Shown here piece by piece: positions 1 through 10,300 of a DNA stretch of 64,000 nt (positions are counted from its first letter, which is position 1; the number at the start of each line of letters is the position of its first letter). This stretch comes from Takakia lepidozioides. Taxonomy: Eukaryota > Streptophyta > Takakiopsida > Takakiales > Takakiaceae. The stretch spans positions 1,548,001 through 1,612,000 of the forward strand of contig CM060733.1 of assembly GCA_030704615.1 (NCBI GenBank). Direction: 5' to 3'. The notes below the pieces were generated by a model. That model was not told where the DNA came from. It searched no databases and saw only the letters and a program-made list of their open reading frames with translations. The translations under genes were made by a program, and so were the position numbers.

Positions 1-1090
1 GGAGGTGGTGTGAGGTGAGGGAAGCTACGGTGATCGAGCTCCAACTCCTCACGCAGGTAGCCTCTGAAGTTAGATTCGTCAGTTGAAGGTCAGAAGGGCG
101 CCAGAGATAGGGGTGAAGCCTTTGAGCTGGCCAAGGTGCTGTCGTGAGCCAAAAAGTAGGTAGCACTCGGTTCAAGAAGGCTGAGCGCGCTCTCAGCTGC
201 GTGGGCATGCAATATAACCCTGAAGTGTTGTTTGTATGCTTGCCTCCGGGGGCTGCGATAGTCCTGAAGCGGAGGCAGCAGGGGTGGAGTAGTCCGTAAT
301 GGAAAGAAGTCACCCCGCATTCGAAGTGATAGCAGTGAAACATAAAGGTTGTGAAACTGCCGACATGCAATTGCTTGGAGGAACCATAAGGGCAGAGAAC
401 CCTCATACTTTCAAGATCGCCACTTGGAATAATGAATATGCTGTGCGTGGGGGCGGTAGTAACCTCCCCGTTGTGAGTATAGATCGTCATTGGGTGCTGA
501 AGGGAGAGGCGCCCCGAGGTCTTCCAGGACACACTATGGAGCTTGCTGGCAGCCTGAACAAGTCGATGGTAAAGATGAGTCGCCTTAGGGATATCAATCA
601 AAGCGGGGCTCCAAGCTTGATACAAAGAGGGGAGGTGGGAGATATCCCAATTGAGTAGCTTGGTGTCGTAGCACACAGAGGACTCCAGGGACGCGGCTTG
701 AGCATGCAGACGGGTGGACAGCCGATTGTGAACAGCCATTGAAAACAAGAGGATAAGAAAACAACAGGAGAGAACTATGGAAAGATAGCTTAAACGGAGC
801 TTTGAAAAGAGGTTGATCTTTCTGAGCAGGTAGAAGGAAGAAGAGCAGCAAGGCAGCTACGTAGCTACGCGACGAGTTGGAGCTCGGCCATGGCGGCTGC
901 CGTAGCTAGAAGAAAGTCAGGGTTAGAGTAGCGGGATTGCTAAAAATTGAGAAAAATGAGACTACAAGACTGGTAAGATGGCAGGTCCCTAAATATTAGT
1001 CACGACTACGGGATTTAGCTGAGGTTGGTGGTGGGAGAGCGGAGCTCCGCCCTCCCCTTCCTGTGCAATCGGGAATCTGACACAAAAGCC
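1..1090. other. Unassigned leading region
   Basis: No gene is recognised here. A 119-codon open frame at 299-658 (+) shows no motif I know and has no supporting context. The region stops at about 1090, where recognisable gypsy pol sequence begins abruptly in the middle of the reverse transcriptase, so this is probably the sequence on the other side of a truncation or rearrangement breakpoint. Confidence 0.4.
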
Positions 1091-1092
1091 TG

Positions 1093-3371
1093 GGTCACAT
1101 GATATATTCTGGAGGATTGGGGGTACAACAGACTAAGGTAGAGGCCATTGCACAGATTCCACGCCCCACAGATGTGAGCCGAGTTCGAGCTTTTATGGGG
1201 TTGGCAAACTATTATAGATGGTTTGTCAAGGGATTTAGTGCCATTGCAAATGCTCTAACCAAGCTGACCAAGGTGGACCAGGAGTAGCAGTGGGAAGATG
1301 AGCAAGAACGAGCTTTTCAAGAGCTCAAGGCGAGGTTGACCTCGGCGCCCATCTTGAGACGACCTATCAGGGGACGTCCTTTTCAGCTGCATACATATTG
1401 GAGCATGTTGGGGCTTGGAGCGGTGCTCACACAGGTGGATGATGAGGGAAAGTAGTTCATAGTGGCTTATGCTAGCCACTCGAACAACACTGCAGCGACT
1501 AAGTATAGTTCATATGAGAGAGAGTGCTTAGTTGCAGTGTGGGCCATGGCACACTTCAGGTGCTATCTATACGGTAATCTCTTCACCCTTGTCACGGATC
1601 ACCAGCCACTCAAGTGGTTGATGAAGTCAGACAAGCTTACGGGGAAGCTTACACGGTTGGCACTCATACTTCAAGAGTATGACTTTCACATTGTACATCG
1701 ACCGGGTTTGGTCAATCGGGATGCAGATGGGTTGAGTCGCAATCCATGCATGAGCCAGCAAGATGACACTGGAGCTCGGTGGCATGGTGAGACAGACGAG
1801 GAGATGGTGCCCGGATGGCACGCATCTGCATTTCTGTATATCTTGGCAGCGGAAGGGCAGATTGGGCCTACAACAGGGATGACTGTAGACCGAGTGTCTG
1901 AGGACCCTGAGGCCATCGATGAGCCAGGTGGCGCTAGAGATATACATGAGGATTCAGATGTATTGGACTATCTCCGCACTGGAGACACAATAGCCATTAT
2001 AATTGCCAAAGAGAGGGATCGGATCCTACAACGAGCCAAGAGGTTCAAGTGGGAGGGGACACACCTACTCCGAGTGTAGGAGGATGGTCGAGTGAGGATT
2101 GTGCCTCACCCAACACAGCGAGCACGGTTAGTGCGGCATGCCCATAAGGAGGTGGAGCATTTGGGGGTGCGACGCACTCATAGTCTACTGCAGGAGCAAT
2201 ATTGGTGACGTGATATGCACACAGAGGTGCAACAATTTGTGGCTAGGTGCATGGTGTGTGACAGGGTGCGTGCTTCATTTAACGCCCCTACACCACAATT
2301 GCACCCTCTTCCGATCATGGGATTGGGCTACAGGTGGAGTCTTAACTTCGCAAGGCCATTGCCACTTACGATGCGCCACAACAAGTACGTGTTGGTGATG
2401 GTGGAGCACCTCTCCAAGTGGATCGAGTTGGTTCCATTGCCTAATAAGGCTAGTGAGGGAGCTGCGTATGCATTCTTGGATCGTGTACTTAGCCGAATCG
2501 GTGCTCCAGCTGAGGTACTCACGGATCAAGGGAGAGAGTTCTTGGGGGAGTTTCAGGCGTTGTGTGACAAGGCCTTGATAGACCACCGCACCACTTCTCG
2601 GGATCATCCTGAGGCTGATGGCTTGGCACAGAGGGTTGTGCAAACGGTTAAGAGGGGTTTGCGCAAGTATGGCTTGCAGAAGGGACACCTTGGAGATTGG
2701 GACCTTCAGCTATCCTGGTTAGTCATGGGCTACATGTTCAGCAAGCAAACATCACTTGCCTCGTTCTCGCCTTATTTCCTTCTCTTTGGCCGAGAGCCAG
2801 ATTTGCCTACATCTATTCGCAGAGAGGCTACAGTAGTCCTCAATCTTGACGATCCGGATGTGTGGGCATGTGCATGTGGTCAGCGCGTGGAGTTGTTCAA
2901 GAAAGTCATGCCCATGGCTTTCGAGAACCTTGCCATTGCACAACATCGTGATACGTTGAGGTATGCTACCACTATCGTCCTAGGGTTCGTAGATTTCACC
3001 CTGGTGACTATGTTTATCTGCAGCAGACTGCTCCAACGACCCTGGATATGACTGCAAGACGTGTTATTTTGAGGGTTCAAGAGGTATTGCCCTCAGGCGT
3101 CCTGATCTTGGAGGGTCGGGATGGCATGACTTGGAAGGACCATGCGCATAATTATGCGCCATGTCACCTTCCGAATGTCGATGGCAATATTGACCCAAAC
3201 CTGGCAGTGGTACCTGCAAGTTTGAGGTGCATATTGTGTGGGTCTGCTAGAGGGGCAACCACAATGCTGGTGTGTGATCGATGCTCTAGAGGTTGACATA
3301 TGGGATGTTTGACTCCACCTCTTGAGATGGTTCCTGATGGGGATTGGTTATGTCCGCATTGCATTGTATAG
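1093..3371 (+). pseudogene. Ty3/gypsy pol remnant: RT end, RNase H, integrase, PHD finger
   Basis: This is a decayed pol of a Ty3/gypsy LTR retrotransposon. It starts within the C-terminal part of the reverse transcriptase (GHMIYSGG), continues through RNase H (VTDHQPLKWL, NRDADGLSR), the integrase zinc-binding region (RCMVCDR) and the integrase core (LTDQGREFLGEF, then DHPEADGLAQRVV), and ends with a C4HC3 PHD finger at about 3226-3371 (CILCGS, CDRCSRG, HMGC, CPHC). In-frame stops lie at 1285-1287, 1453-1455, 2077-2079, 2206-2208 and 3294-3296, and the frame is lost near 2980. It is closely related to the minus-strand copy at 40878-43850. Upstream gag, protease and RT palm are missing, so it cannot be functional. 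The PHD finger is shared by both copies, so it belongs to the element family. Confidence 0.93.
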
Positions 3372-3613
3372 TGGGAGTGGATACAACCATGGAAGGCTAA
3401 CAAAAAATGCAAGGCCAAGCTACTAGGAGACCAACACGCGAGATCCTGGCTCAAGTTCACAGATTGTGAGACGACGACTAATGATGAGGCTACTTTTGTA
3501 CCCGGTCTCTTGGTCTATAGAGTTTGAGTACAATAGGGACAGTAATAGAGAACTTAGTATGGCTGTGGCTATTACATCTTGTAACTATCTGGAGTTAGAG
3601 GGACCTAACCACC

Positions 3614-3690
3614 AGTTAGGGGGGCGATTGTGGTAGACTACTTTATTGTGCATATATATGTGGTGTGATTTGGACCTTGTAAGAGTTCTA
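3614..3690 (+). repeat. Polypurine tract and start of a 3' LTR
   Basis: Downstream of the pol remnant lies a purine-rich tract (GTTAGGGGGGCGA, about 3616-3627), followed at 3629 by TGTGGTAGACTAC. The other gypsy copy has the same arrangement in the opposite orientation (GGGGGGCGA followed by TTGTGTGG at about 40617). This is the usual polypurine tract and TG-initiated 3' LTR junction. Only about 60-100 bp of LTR-like sequence is present before gag-like coding sequence begins. Confidence 0.6.
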
Positions 3691-4372
3691 ACGGAAACCT
3701 ACTGAGAACTTGAGGGAGGCTTTTACTCGAGGCGCTTGATAAATATAACCCAAGGGGTTACGGAAGCTCAGGCAATCCAATTCTGGTATGGGATATTGGA
3801 CAAGGAGCTGAGGAGAAGGGTGCGGGACGCAACTCTCCTACAAGCGGCCCAACCCACCTTAGCAAATGTGTTTTTGCTGGCAGAGCGGATAGAGCTCAAC
3901 ATGGTGGAGGAACGAGTGGTCATAGTCGGATTTGCTAAGGAGACATCACGGGGTAGTGGTGCTCCTAGCCAGCCACTGCCCCAACGTGCTCAAGGCAACA
4001 AGGGGGTTCAGGTGAAGCCCAGGGAATGACAAAGATGATCTCAGATGCATGGGTCTTTCCCTTCATTTGCAGGCCAACAACGGGCGGATGTGGTGTGCTG
4101 GATATGTGGAGGATCCCATGTCAAGAAGGATTGCCTTGAGGGAGGCAACGGTTTGGCACAGGCACAGCCTGCACAGTTGTAGTGTGGGCATTGTGGCAAG
4201 CACGGACATGGAGGCCCAGTATTATGGTTTGCATCCTGAGTTGCCAAGGGAACAATGGTGGCCGGAGGCGAGGTGGAGCACCCCAGAGAGGACGAGGTGG
4301 CCAGGCACGAGGTGCAGGCCAAGGGCAAGCTCAACATGGCCAGGGACGTGGAGGTCAGGGCTTCCAACTAAA
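3690..4372 (+). pseudogene. Retrotransposon gag fragment with CCHC knuckle
   Basis: The 3736-4026 frame reads as a plant gypsy gag core: GFYSRRLINITQGVTEAQ, then FWYGILDKELRR, then a long helical stretch. After a stop and frame change, about 4097-4136 encodes a zinc knuckle of the form C-x2-C-x3-H-x4-C (CWICGGSHVKKDC), followed by CGHCGKHGHGG. Gag normally precedes pol, but here it follows the pol remnant and an LTR start, so it must come from a second, nested or rearranged copy. Stops and frame changes show that it is not functional. Membership in the same family as the neighbouring pol is an inference. Confidence 0.7.
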
Positions 4373-4486
4373 CCCTAACGTCTTGCGTACAGAAGTTGTG
4401 TGGATAAGAAGTGAGGGAGAATGACCTTCCATTGGCTTATATGGCCCGTCCCCCTCATTCCTCGGACCATGCGCATGACATATTCT

Positions 4487-5724
4487 AGAAGCGACCGCCG
4501 CCATGGCGGTCGCTGCATTAAAAAAAAAAAAAAAACGACCACCAGTAATGGCGGTCGCTCTATTTAAAAAATTAGACAATAAAAACAACCGCTAGTAACG
4601 GCGGTTGACTATTTTATTATATATATATATATATAAAAACCGACCGCCATAACAACCGGTCGTAGCATTTTCAAAAATTAAAAATATACAAGTGACCGCC
4701 AGTAATGGCGGTCGTTCTATTTAAAAAAATAAAAAACTAAAACGACGCCAATAATGGTAGTCGCTATATTTTAAAATAATAATAATAATAAAATGACCCC
4801 CATTATTCCCGTTCGCAGCATTTTCAGAAATTTAAAATACACAAGCAACCGCCAATAATGGCGGTCGCTCAATTTTTTAAAAACAAAATGCGACCGCCAT
4901 CACTAGCGGTCGCTGTATTTTTCAGAAATTAAAAATATACAACCGACCGCAAGTAGTGGCGATCGCTCAATTTGTTTTTAAAAACAAAACAAAAGCGACC
5001 GCCAATAATGGCAGTTGCTCCATTTTAAAAAATAAAAAATAAAAGCAAACGCCATTACTGGCGGTCGCTGCATTTTCAGAAATTAAAAATGTACAATGTA
5101 AATGTAAATTAAAAATTAAAAATTAAATGCGACCATTACTGGCGGTCGCTGGGTATATATGTATATATATAATAAAGCGACCGCCATAATATGGCGGTCG
5201 CTGCATTTTCCGAAATTAAAAATATTTTTGACATTTAAATATTTCTAATATTAACAAAATTAAAAAATTAAATATTTTTAAAATATTCATATATTTTTAA
5301 AATAAAATGACTGCCATATTATGGCGGTCGCTGGTTTTTATATATTTGTAAAATAAAGATGGCAGTCGCTAGTTTTTTATAACCTTTTAAAAAAATAGCG
5401 ACCGCCATATGGCGGTCGCTTTTTTTTTTTAATTTTCAAAATTAAGTGCCCGCTCGTTTGGCGGGAGCTTGCTTTTTATATATTATTGAGATTAAGGGAC
5501 CGCCAATTCTGGCGGTTCCTTGTTTTTTTTATATATTTTAAAAATTATGCGACCACCAATACGGAGGTCGTTGTTTTAAAAAAAAAATTAGGCGACCGCC
5601 AATGCGACCGCCAATCTTGTTTTTGTTTAATAAAAAATTTAAGCGAATGCCATGTTGGCGGTCGCTCTTATTTCTAAAATTCCAAAATATAAAGCGACCG
5701 CCTGAATTGGCGGTCGTTTTTATT
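4487..5724. repeat. Array of about 22 imperfect palindromes, ~50-bp spacing
   Basis: The core is GCGACCGCCA followed by a 2-6 nt AT-rich centre and TGGCGGTCGC. Variants start near 4489, 4535, 4586, 4640, 4693, 4741, 4793, 4844, 4889, 4943, 4994, 5044, 5128, 5176, 5308, 5358 (half), 5397, 5450 (variant), 5496, 5549, 5592, 5642 and 5694. Units are separated by AT-rich linkers rich in A and T runs. Each unit could form a hairpin with an 8-10 bp stem. Many substitutions keep pairing only partly. Subterminal palindromes of CACTA-type transposons look like this, but I see no CACTA terminus next to the array. No protein-coding frame fits. Confidence 0.9.
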
Positions 5725-6240
5725 TTATTATGTTTCAAAATGTATTTGTCACCTCCACCGTGTTGGCGACGTGACTGCTTAAGTGAAATATTTTACCTGA
5801 TACTTTTTTATTAGAATATTCTCGGAACCTGACGTGACGGAGGTCCCGCTGCCCATCAGTGTCAGGTCTGACGTGACGCTGATAACCGGGGCTCGTGACG
5901 TGGAATATTTTAATATATTTTAGCTCTTTGTGCGGCTCATAGACATTAGGATTTAGTCTCTCGTTGGTTGGCAAGTTATTTTAATCGTCGGATGTAAAAA
6001 GATCTAAGGGTTGAAGACTAAGTATGCCATTTGCCAAAATTCGTCTAAGTGCTGGAAGAGGGAGCGCTAAGGAAAGAGAGCGCTAGAGATGGAGGCTTTG
6101 GAGAGATATGAGCAAGTGCGGGAAGAATGAAGACTAAATCGTGGCCCATGTCATCTTGTTGCAAGCGTTTCTGGTGTCAGGGGTCCAAATACAGACGTAG
6201 AAGTCAGAAGCAAGACGAGACATTATGTACTCAAGCTGAT
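5725..6240. other. Non-coding spacer
   Basis: No gene is recognised. The first part contains GACGTGACG-type words (about 5760-5900) and one possible degenerate palindrome near 5752. The rest is unremarkable sequence leading into a PPR relic. Confidence 0.4.
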
Positions 6241-6244
6241 AGAG

Positions 6245-6470
6245 ATGCTGATAGACCGCATTCGCCACTGTGGCAAAAGAGAGTTTGATAACATGGCTGA
6301 ACGAGATGTTATCTCATGGAACACGCTGATCACAGAATATGACCAGCATGGGTGCGAGATGAAGGCATTGGAGACAAATGTTGAGCAAATGTTGCGGTTT
6401 AATTTACCTATGGAGATGACTTTGAAATTCTCTATGTTGCAAAATGCAGTCTCGAGACTAAGTATTGGTT
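6245..6470 (+). pseudogene. PPR (PLS-class) gene fragment
   Basis: The translated segment contains FDNMAERDVISWNTLI followed by EYDQHG and a MKALE...EQML run, which matches the L/S-type pentatricopeptide repeat of plant organellar RNA-processing factors. Only about one and a half repeats are recognisable. The frame then continues into unrelated sequence, with no flanking repeats and no E or DYW domain. It is therefore a relic, probably carried here by duplication or retroposition. Large PLS-class PPR families are typical of land plants, so this fragment also bears on the identity of the organism. Confidence 0.7.
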
Positions 6471-7110
6471 CATCAACCTGCTTCAAAAGATACGAGAAAA
6501 TGCATGCTGGAGCTTGGTGTTCAGATCAGCCTCGTCATCATCAAGCCCCACATGAGGAACAACAAATCAAGCATGTCAGGAGCCCGGACCTCCCCCAAGG
6601 ATGTTATTGCAGAACGAGACGCTCTCACAGTCATCCCCAAAAATCTAAGTTGGGTCTGCTTGCAACATGACACCTTGGCTGCGATGAATCAACTATTTGG
6701 ACAAGGCAACATCACCCACACTTACTTCTGCAATGTTCTCATCGCTAAGAAGACTCGTCATGCAGGCATGGTCAAAATTACATGCAACCTACCGTCTATA
6801 CAAGGTGGTGCAAATATGGACACCCAATTTTAAATCTAAAAATATTGTAAATTTTATCTTCAAAGAATGTATGTTACCTTATATTTTTTTGCACGTCGTT
6901 TAAAAAAAAAATGGAAGTGACCTCCTCGGGTGGAGATTGTTATGATACACAGATGATCTATGGTTCAAATGTGTGTTGTAACGTATACACGTTTACATTG
7001 AATTTTCAAATTTTTTGAAAAAAACGCCACTTCATCGGGAGTTGATCCCGTGATGCCTCACGTGACAACGTCGGGCACTACCTCTACACTACCTTTTCAA
7101 ACAAGGTTGT
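6470..7110. other. No recognisable feature
   Basis: Short open frames are present but show no conserved motif. I see AT-rich sequence and poly-A/T runs only. Confidence 0.35.
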
Positions 7111-7116
7111 TTATGA

Positions 7117-7118
<2 letters not shown>

Positions 7119-7152
<34 letters not shown>
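7119..7152. repeat. (TC)n microsatellite
   Basis: A run of about 17 TC dinucleotides is followed by a T-rich stretch. The gypsy/LINE junction at 46928 and the 14.5-kb repeat also end in GA/TC runs, so a LINE tail origin is possible. No LINE sequence is recognised beside this one. Confidence 0.8.
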
Positions 7153-7155
<3 letters not shown>

Positions 7156-7349
7156 CTTTTTGTTCCTCTCAAACAAGGTTACGGGAGGCAGACAACGTCT
7201 CTCTTTCCTTCTATCCTGTTCCGCGCTCAAACAAGGTTACGTGCTTTCAAGAACTCTTGCAGTTTAAGAAGTTCAAGAAGTTTAAGAACCGAGCAGTCCG
7301 GGCAGACTCCGAAACAAGTGACGACGAAATGTGGCGCAGATGACGTGAC

Positions 7350-10300
7350 ACTATGACACCCTATTGATGCTCCACGCTAAACTAGTCTCTGACCTTTAGT
7401 CGTCGCTAGAATTTAAGGTCGTTTTAACTCCACCCTGTATGTATAATTTTGTACATGAGGGGTTAAAAATACCCCCTCAGGTGCACGCACGTGGCTGGTA
7501 CAGATTGGCTAGGGTGCATCCCCCCAGGGAGCATAGGCTATCCAGCGGTGCAGAGTTAGTTGGAAGATCAATGATCTAGTGACAATGTCAAAGTCCCACA
7601 GAGGCATCACTATGAAGATGTTTTCTAAGGAAACAACATACTTCATTTACGATGATTCAATGCAGAACGACGTTTGGAGATAATTTTTAGCTCCGATGGA
7701 CCTGTAAATTTGCAGGCTATTACAGAGTACCTAATGATAATTTATCACCAAGTTTGGTGAATTTTGGTTAAGGTTAGTAGCGGGGCACCGAATTTCAGGG
7801 TCAATGGCACTTACGACGATCGATTATTTGATTTTTTATTTTCCCTTTGGTCCAAAAATTACAGCTCGACTGTACCAATTGTCCGGATGAGAAGTATAGC
7901 TAGTCATCCAAAATTTAGATGAAAGAACATTATTAGTTCGCTTTAAGGATTTCCATCCATGGTCCATTATTATTATTATTATTTTCTCTTTAGTCAATAA
8001 AACCCCCAACAGATATGAATAGTTTTAACAATAAATTTTATTATTAAAGTGAGCCTCAAAGTAATATAATATATAGGAGGGCAAGGCTCTCTTGTTCTTC
8101 ATCTTATATTTCCATCTTGCTTTGTTACTTTTGCTTTAGTTTTAGTTTTGGCTAAATGGGACCTAGTTCCTAGTTAGGGAGTAGAGCTCGAGCTCTCTAG
8201 AATTAGGAGAACCCATCCACTTCTAATTTGTGAGCACCATCGAGTGATATTAACTTTGTTTTTTATTTTATTTCTGCATTAAGCCAAAGAGCTATTTGTT
8301 AGATAATTATATGCCATGAAGGTCATTCATGTCTTTTTAGGACAAGGAGAGAACAAGTGAAAGATAGTTACCCGAACTCGAAATATATATATATATAGTC
8401 TCCGTCGCCCAACGGTGGCCCTACTGTCGCCCGAATCCAAAATTCAATAAAATTTATTAACAAAAAAATGCATAATTATCGTTGCACGACGGTCGCTTAG
8501 CGGTCGTCATGCCGTCACCCAACTGTTGTCCGGCCGTCACCGTCACCCATTTTCAAAAGTAAAAAAAAACAACTTACAGCCACTATTACTTGACGGTCAT
8601 CCATCCGATCGCCCAATAGTTCATTTTTAAAAGTAAATAAAAATAAAAATAAAAATAAAAATCATAAGTGCAGTACACGTAGGCTGTCACCTCGACATTG
8701 ATAAATTAAGTCGAGTCAAAGAAAAAAAAACAAAAACAAAAAATATTAAGTCGGGTTTGGACTTGACTGGACGCACGTCATGACGTGTTGCGCCACGTCA
8801 TGCCATGATTGACAACTGGATATGACAGTTTTTTCTATTTTATTCTCCCAAGATAAAATCCTGCACATAATCCCAATGAATAACGACTATCTCAGCTTGT
8901 TTCTCCACGGGTTCTTGTATTAAAGTTTTAGGTTTCCATTGTAAGTTCTTCTAATTGAATGATCCTAACAGAGGAATCTGTAACATTTATCGCAGCTCTA
9001 CAATCAAATCGCTATGTAATGTATTTTAAATAGCACTGTAGAATGTACTCTATATGCATATTGTGTAGACAAAGCTAAGGTTGTTCGATGTTCTCACACT
9101 TTGAAGTACTCACGCTATGGTTTTCTGACAACTTAGAAATGGATATTCAGATTTGACATGCATATACGTGATATATATCTATGGTGGATGATACCAGTGT
9201 TGGATTAGTATATAAGGCGTGGCCGGGTATCAACCCAAGTATTAACCCTTCAACGCCCACCAGCCTTCGTTGACTTTTCAGAAGATCATAGCCCCTTAGA
9301 TGAAAAACGTCTGTAATTATCTGACAAAAAAATCTGGAAAATTTGACCAGTCAGTTGCTGTGTACCTACCGCTATAAGACACATGGAAATTTTCAGGGCA
9401 ATCAACCTAAAATCGGTGATTTGCCACCGTTGAGTGTAAACCTAATTTGTCAGCCTTTTTTTCAACATTTCGAAACTATTCAGGAAAATCATTTTTTGGT
9501 TGACAGGATGAAATCCGTTCGGCCTGATGCATCTCACAGGTGGTCCCTACAAAATTCTACATCCAATGAATTGTAGTGGACAGAAATTGGCCAACAGATG
9601 AATTCGGGGAAGTCACTCCCTATCTAGTTTCTTAGGCATCTGAGATAAATAAACATTTTGTATGGAGGTATTAATTGTTTTTTTGAATTTTTGGCCTATT
9701 ATTGCATAATTTTGTAATAGGACAGATTTTCTGGCGGCCTATATTTTTTTTATAGCAGATAACAAATATTGGAAGCCTTGTAGTAATCATAAAATTAAAA
9801 TAAAAACTTTTATATGGTGATGAGGTTCATTGTTTGCTGGAAACAAACTCATCCAAGGCATATGTATCAACATCAATTAAAATATAAACATTTTGAGCGA
9901 AATCAAAACTCATAGTAACTGAACTAATAATTGAATCTATGTCTATCCACTTGCTATCAGTTAATCATATTTGAACTTAAGGTGTCATCTAGTTTTTGAG
10001 AAGTAGTTAAGGAGCACCATAATTGTTGTGGTTAGCTCGTTAATGAGATCAGCGTTGTCGAGAGATCCCCCACATGCTCCCTACCTTTCTTCTCATTTTG
10101 TATATTCTGCCTATCTACCATGTCCCTTCATCGACACCAGAGTGATACTTGTTGGAACAGTCTTTTGTCCCTCCTTAGCTAATTTATTTATCTAAAGTGT
10201 AGCTTTGACAGATGATGACTGTGTAGTAAACACCCTCTGGACGAAATAGACTCCTACATCGGGGTGTTGTGGCAAGGCTCCATATAGTGACCATACAATG

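Noticed and set aside
299-658. 119-codon frame as a gene
   Set aside because: No domain, no splice context and no homologous copy in the window. It is kept only as an unassigned region.
4487-5724. CRISPR array
   Set aside because: Repeats are imperfect palindromes with varying linkers that are AT-rich and similar to each other. There are no conserved direct repeats or unique spacers, and the context is a plant nuclear genome.
9560-9580. Right-hand CACTA terminus (ATTGTAGTG)
   Set aside because: Only nine bases match, orientation and distance to the 62-kb terminus make pairing implausible, and no subterminal repeats accompany it.
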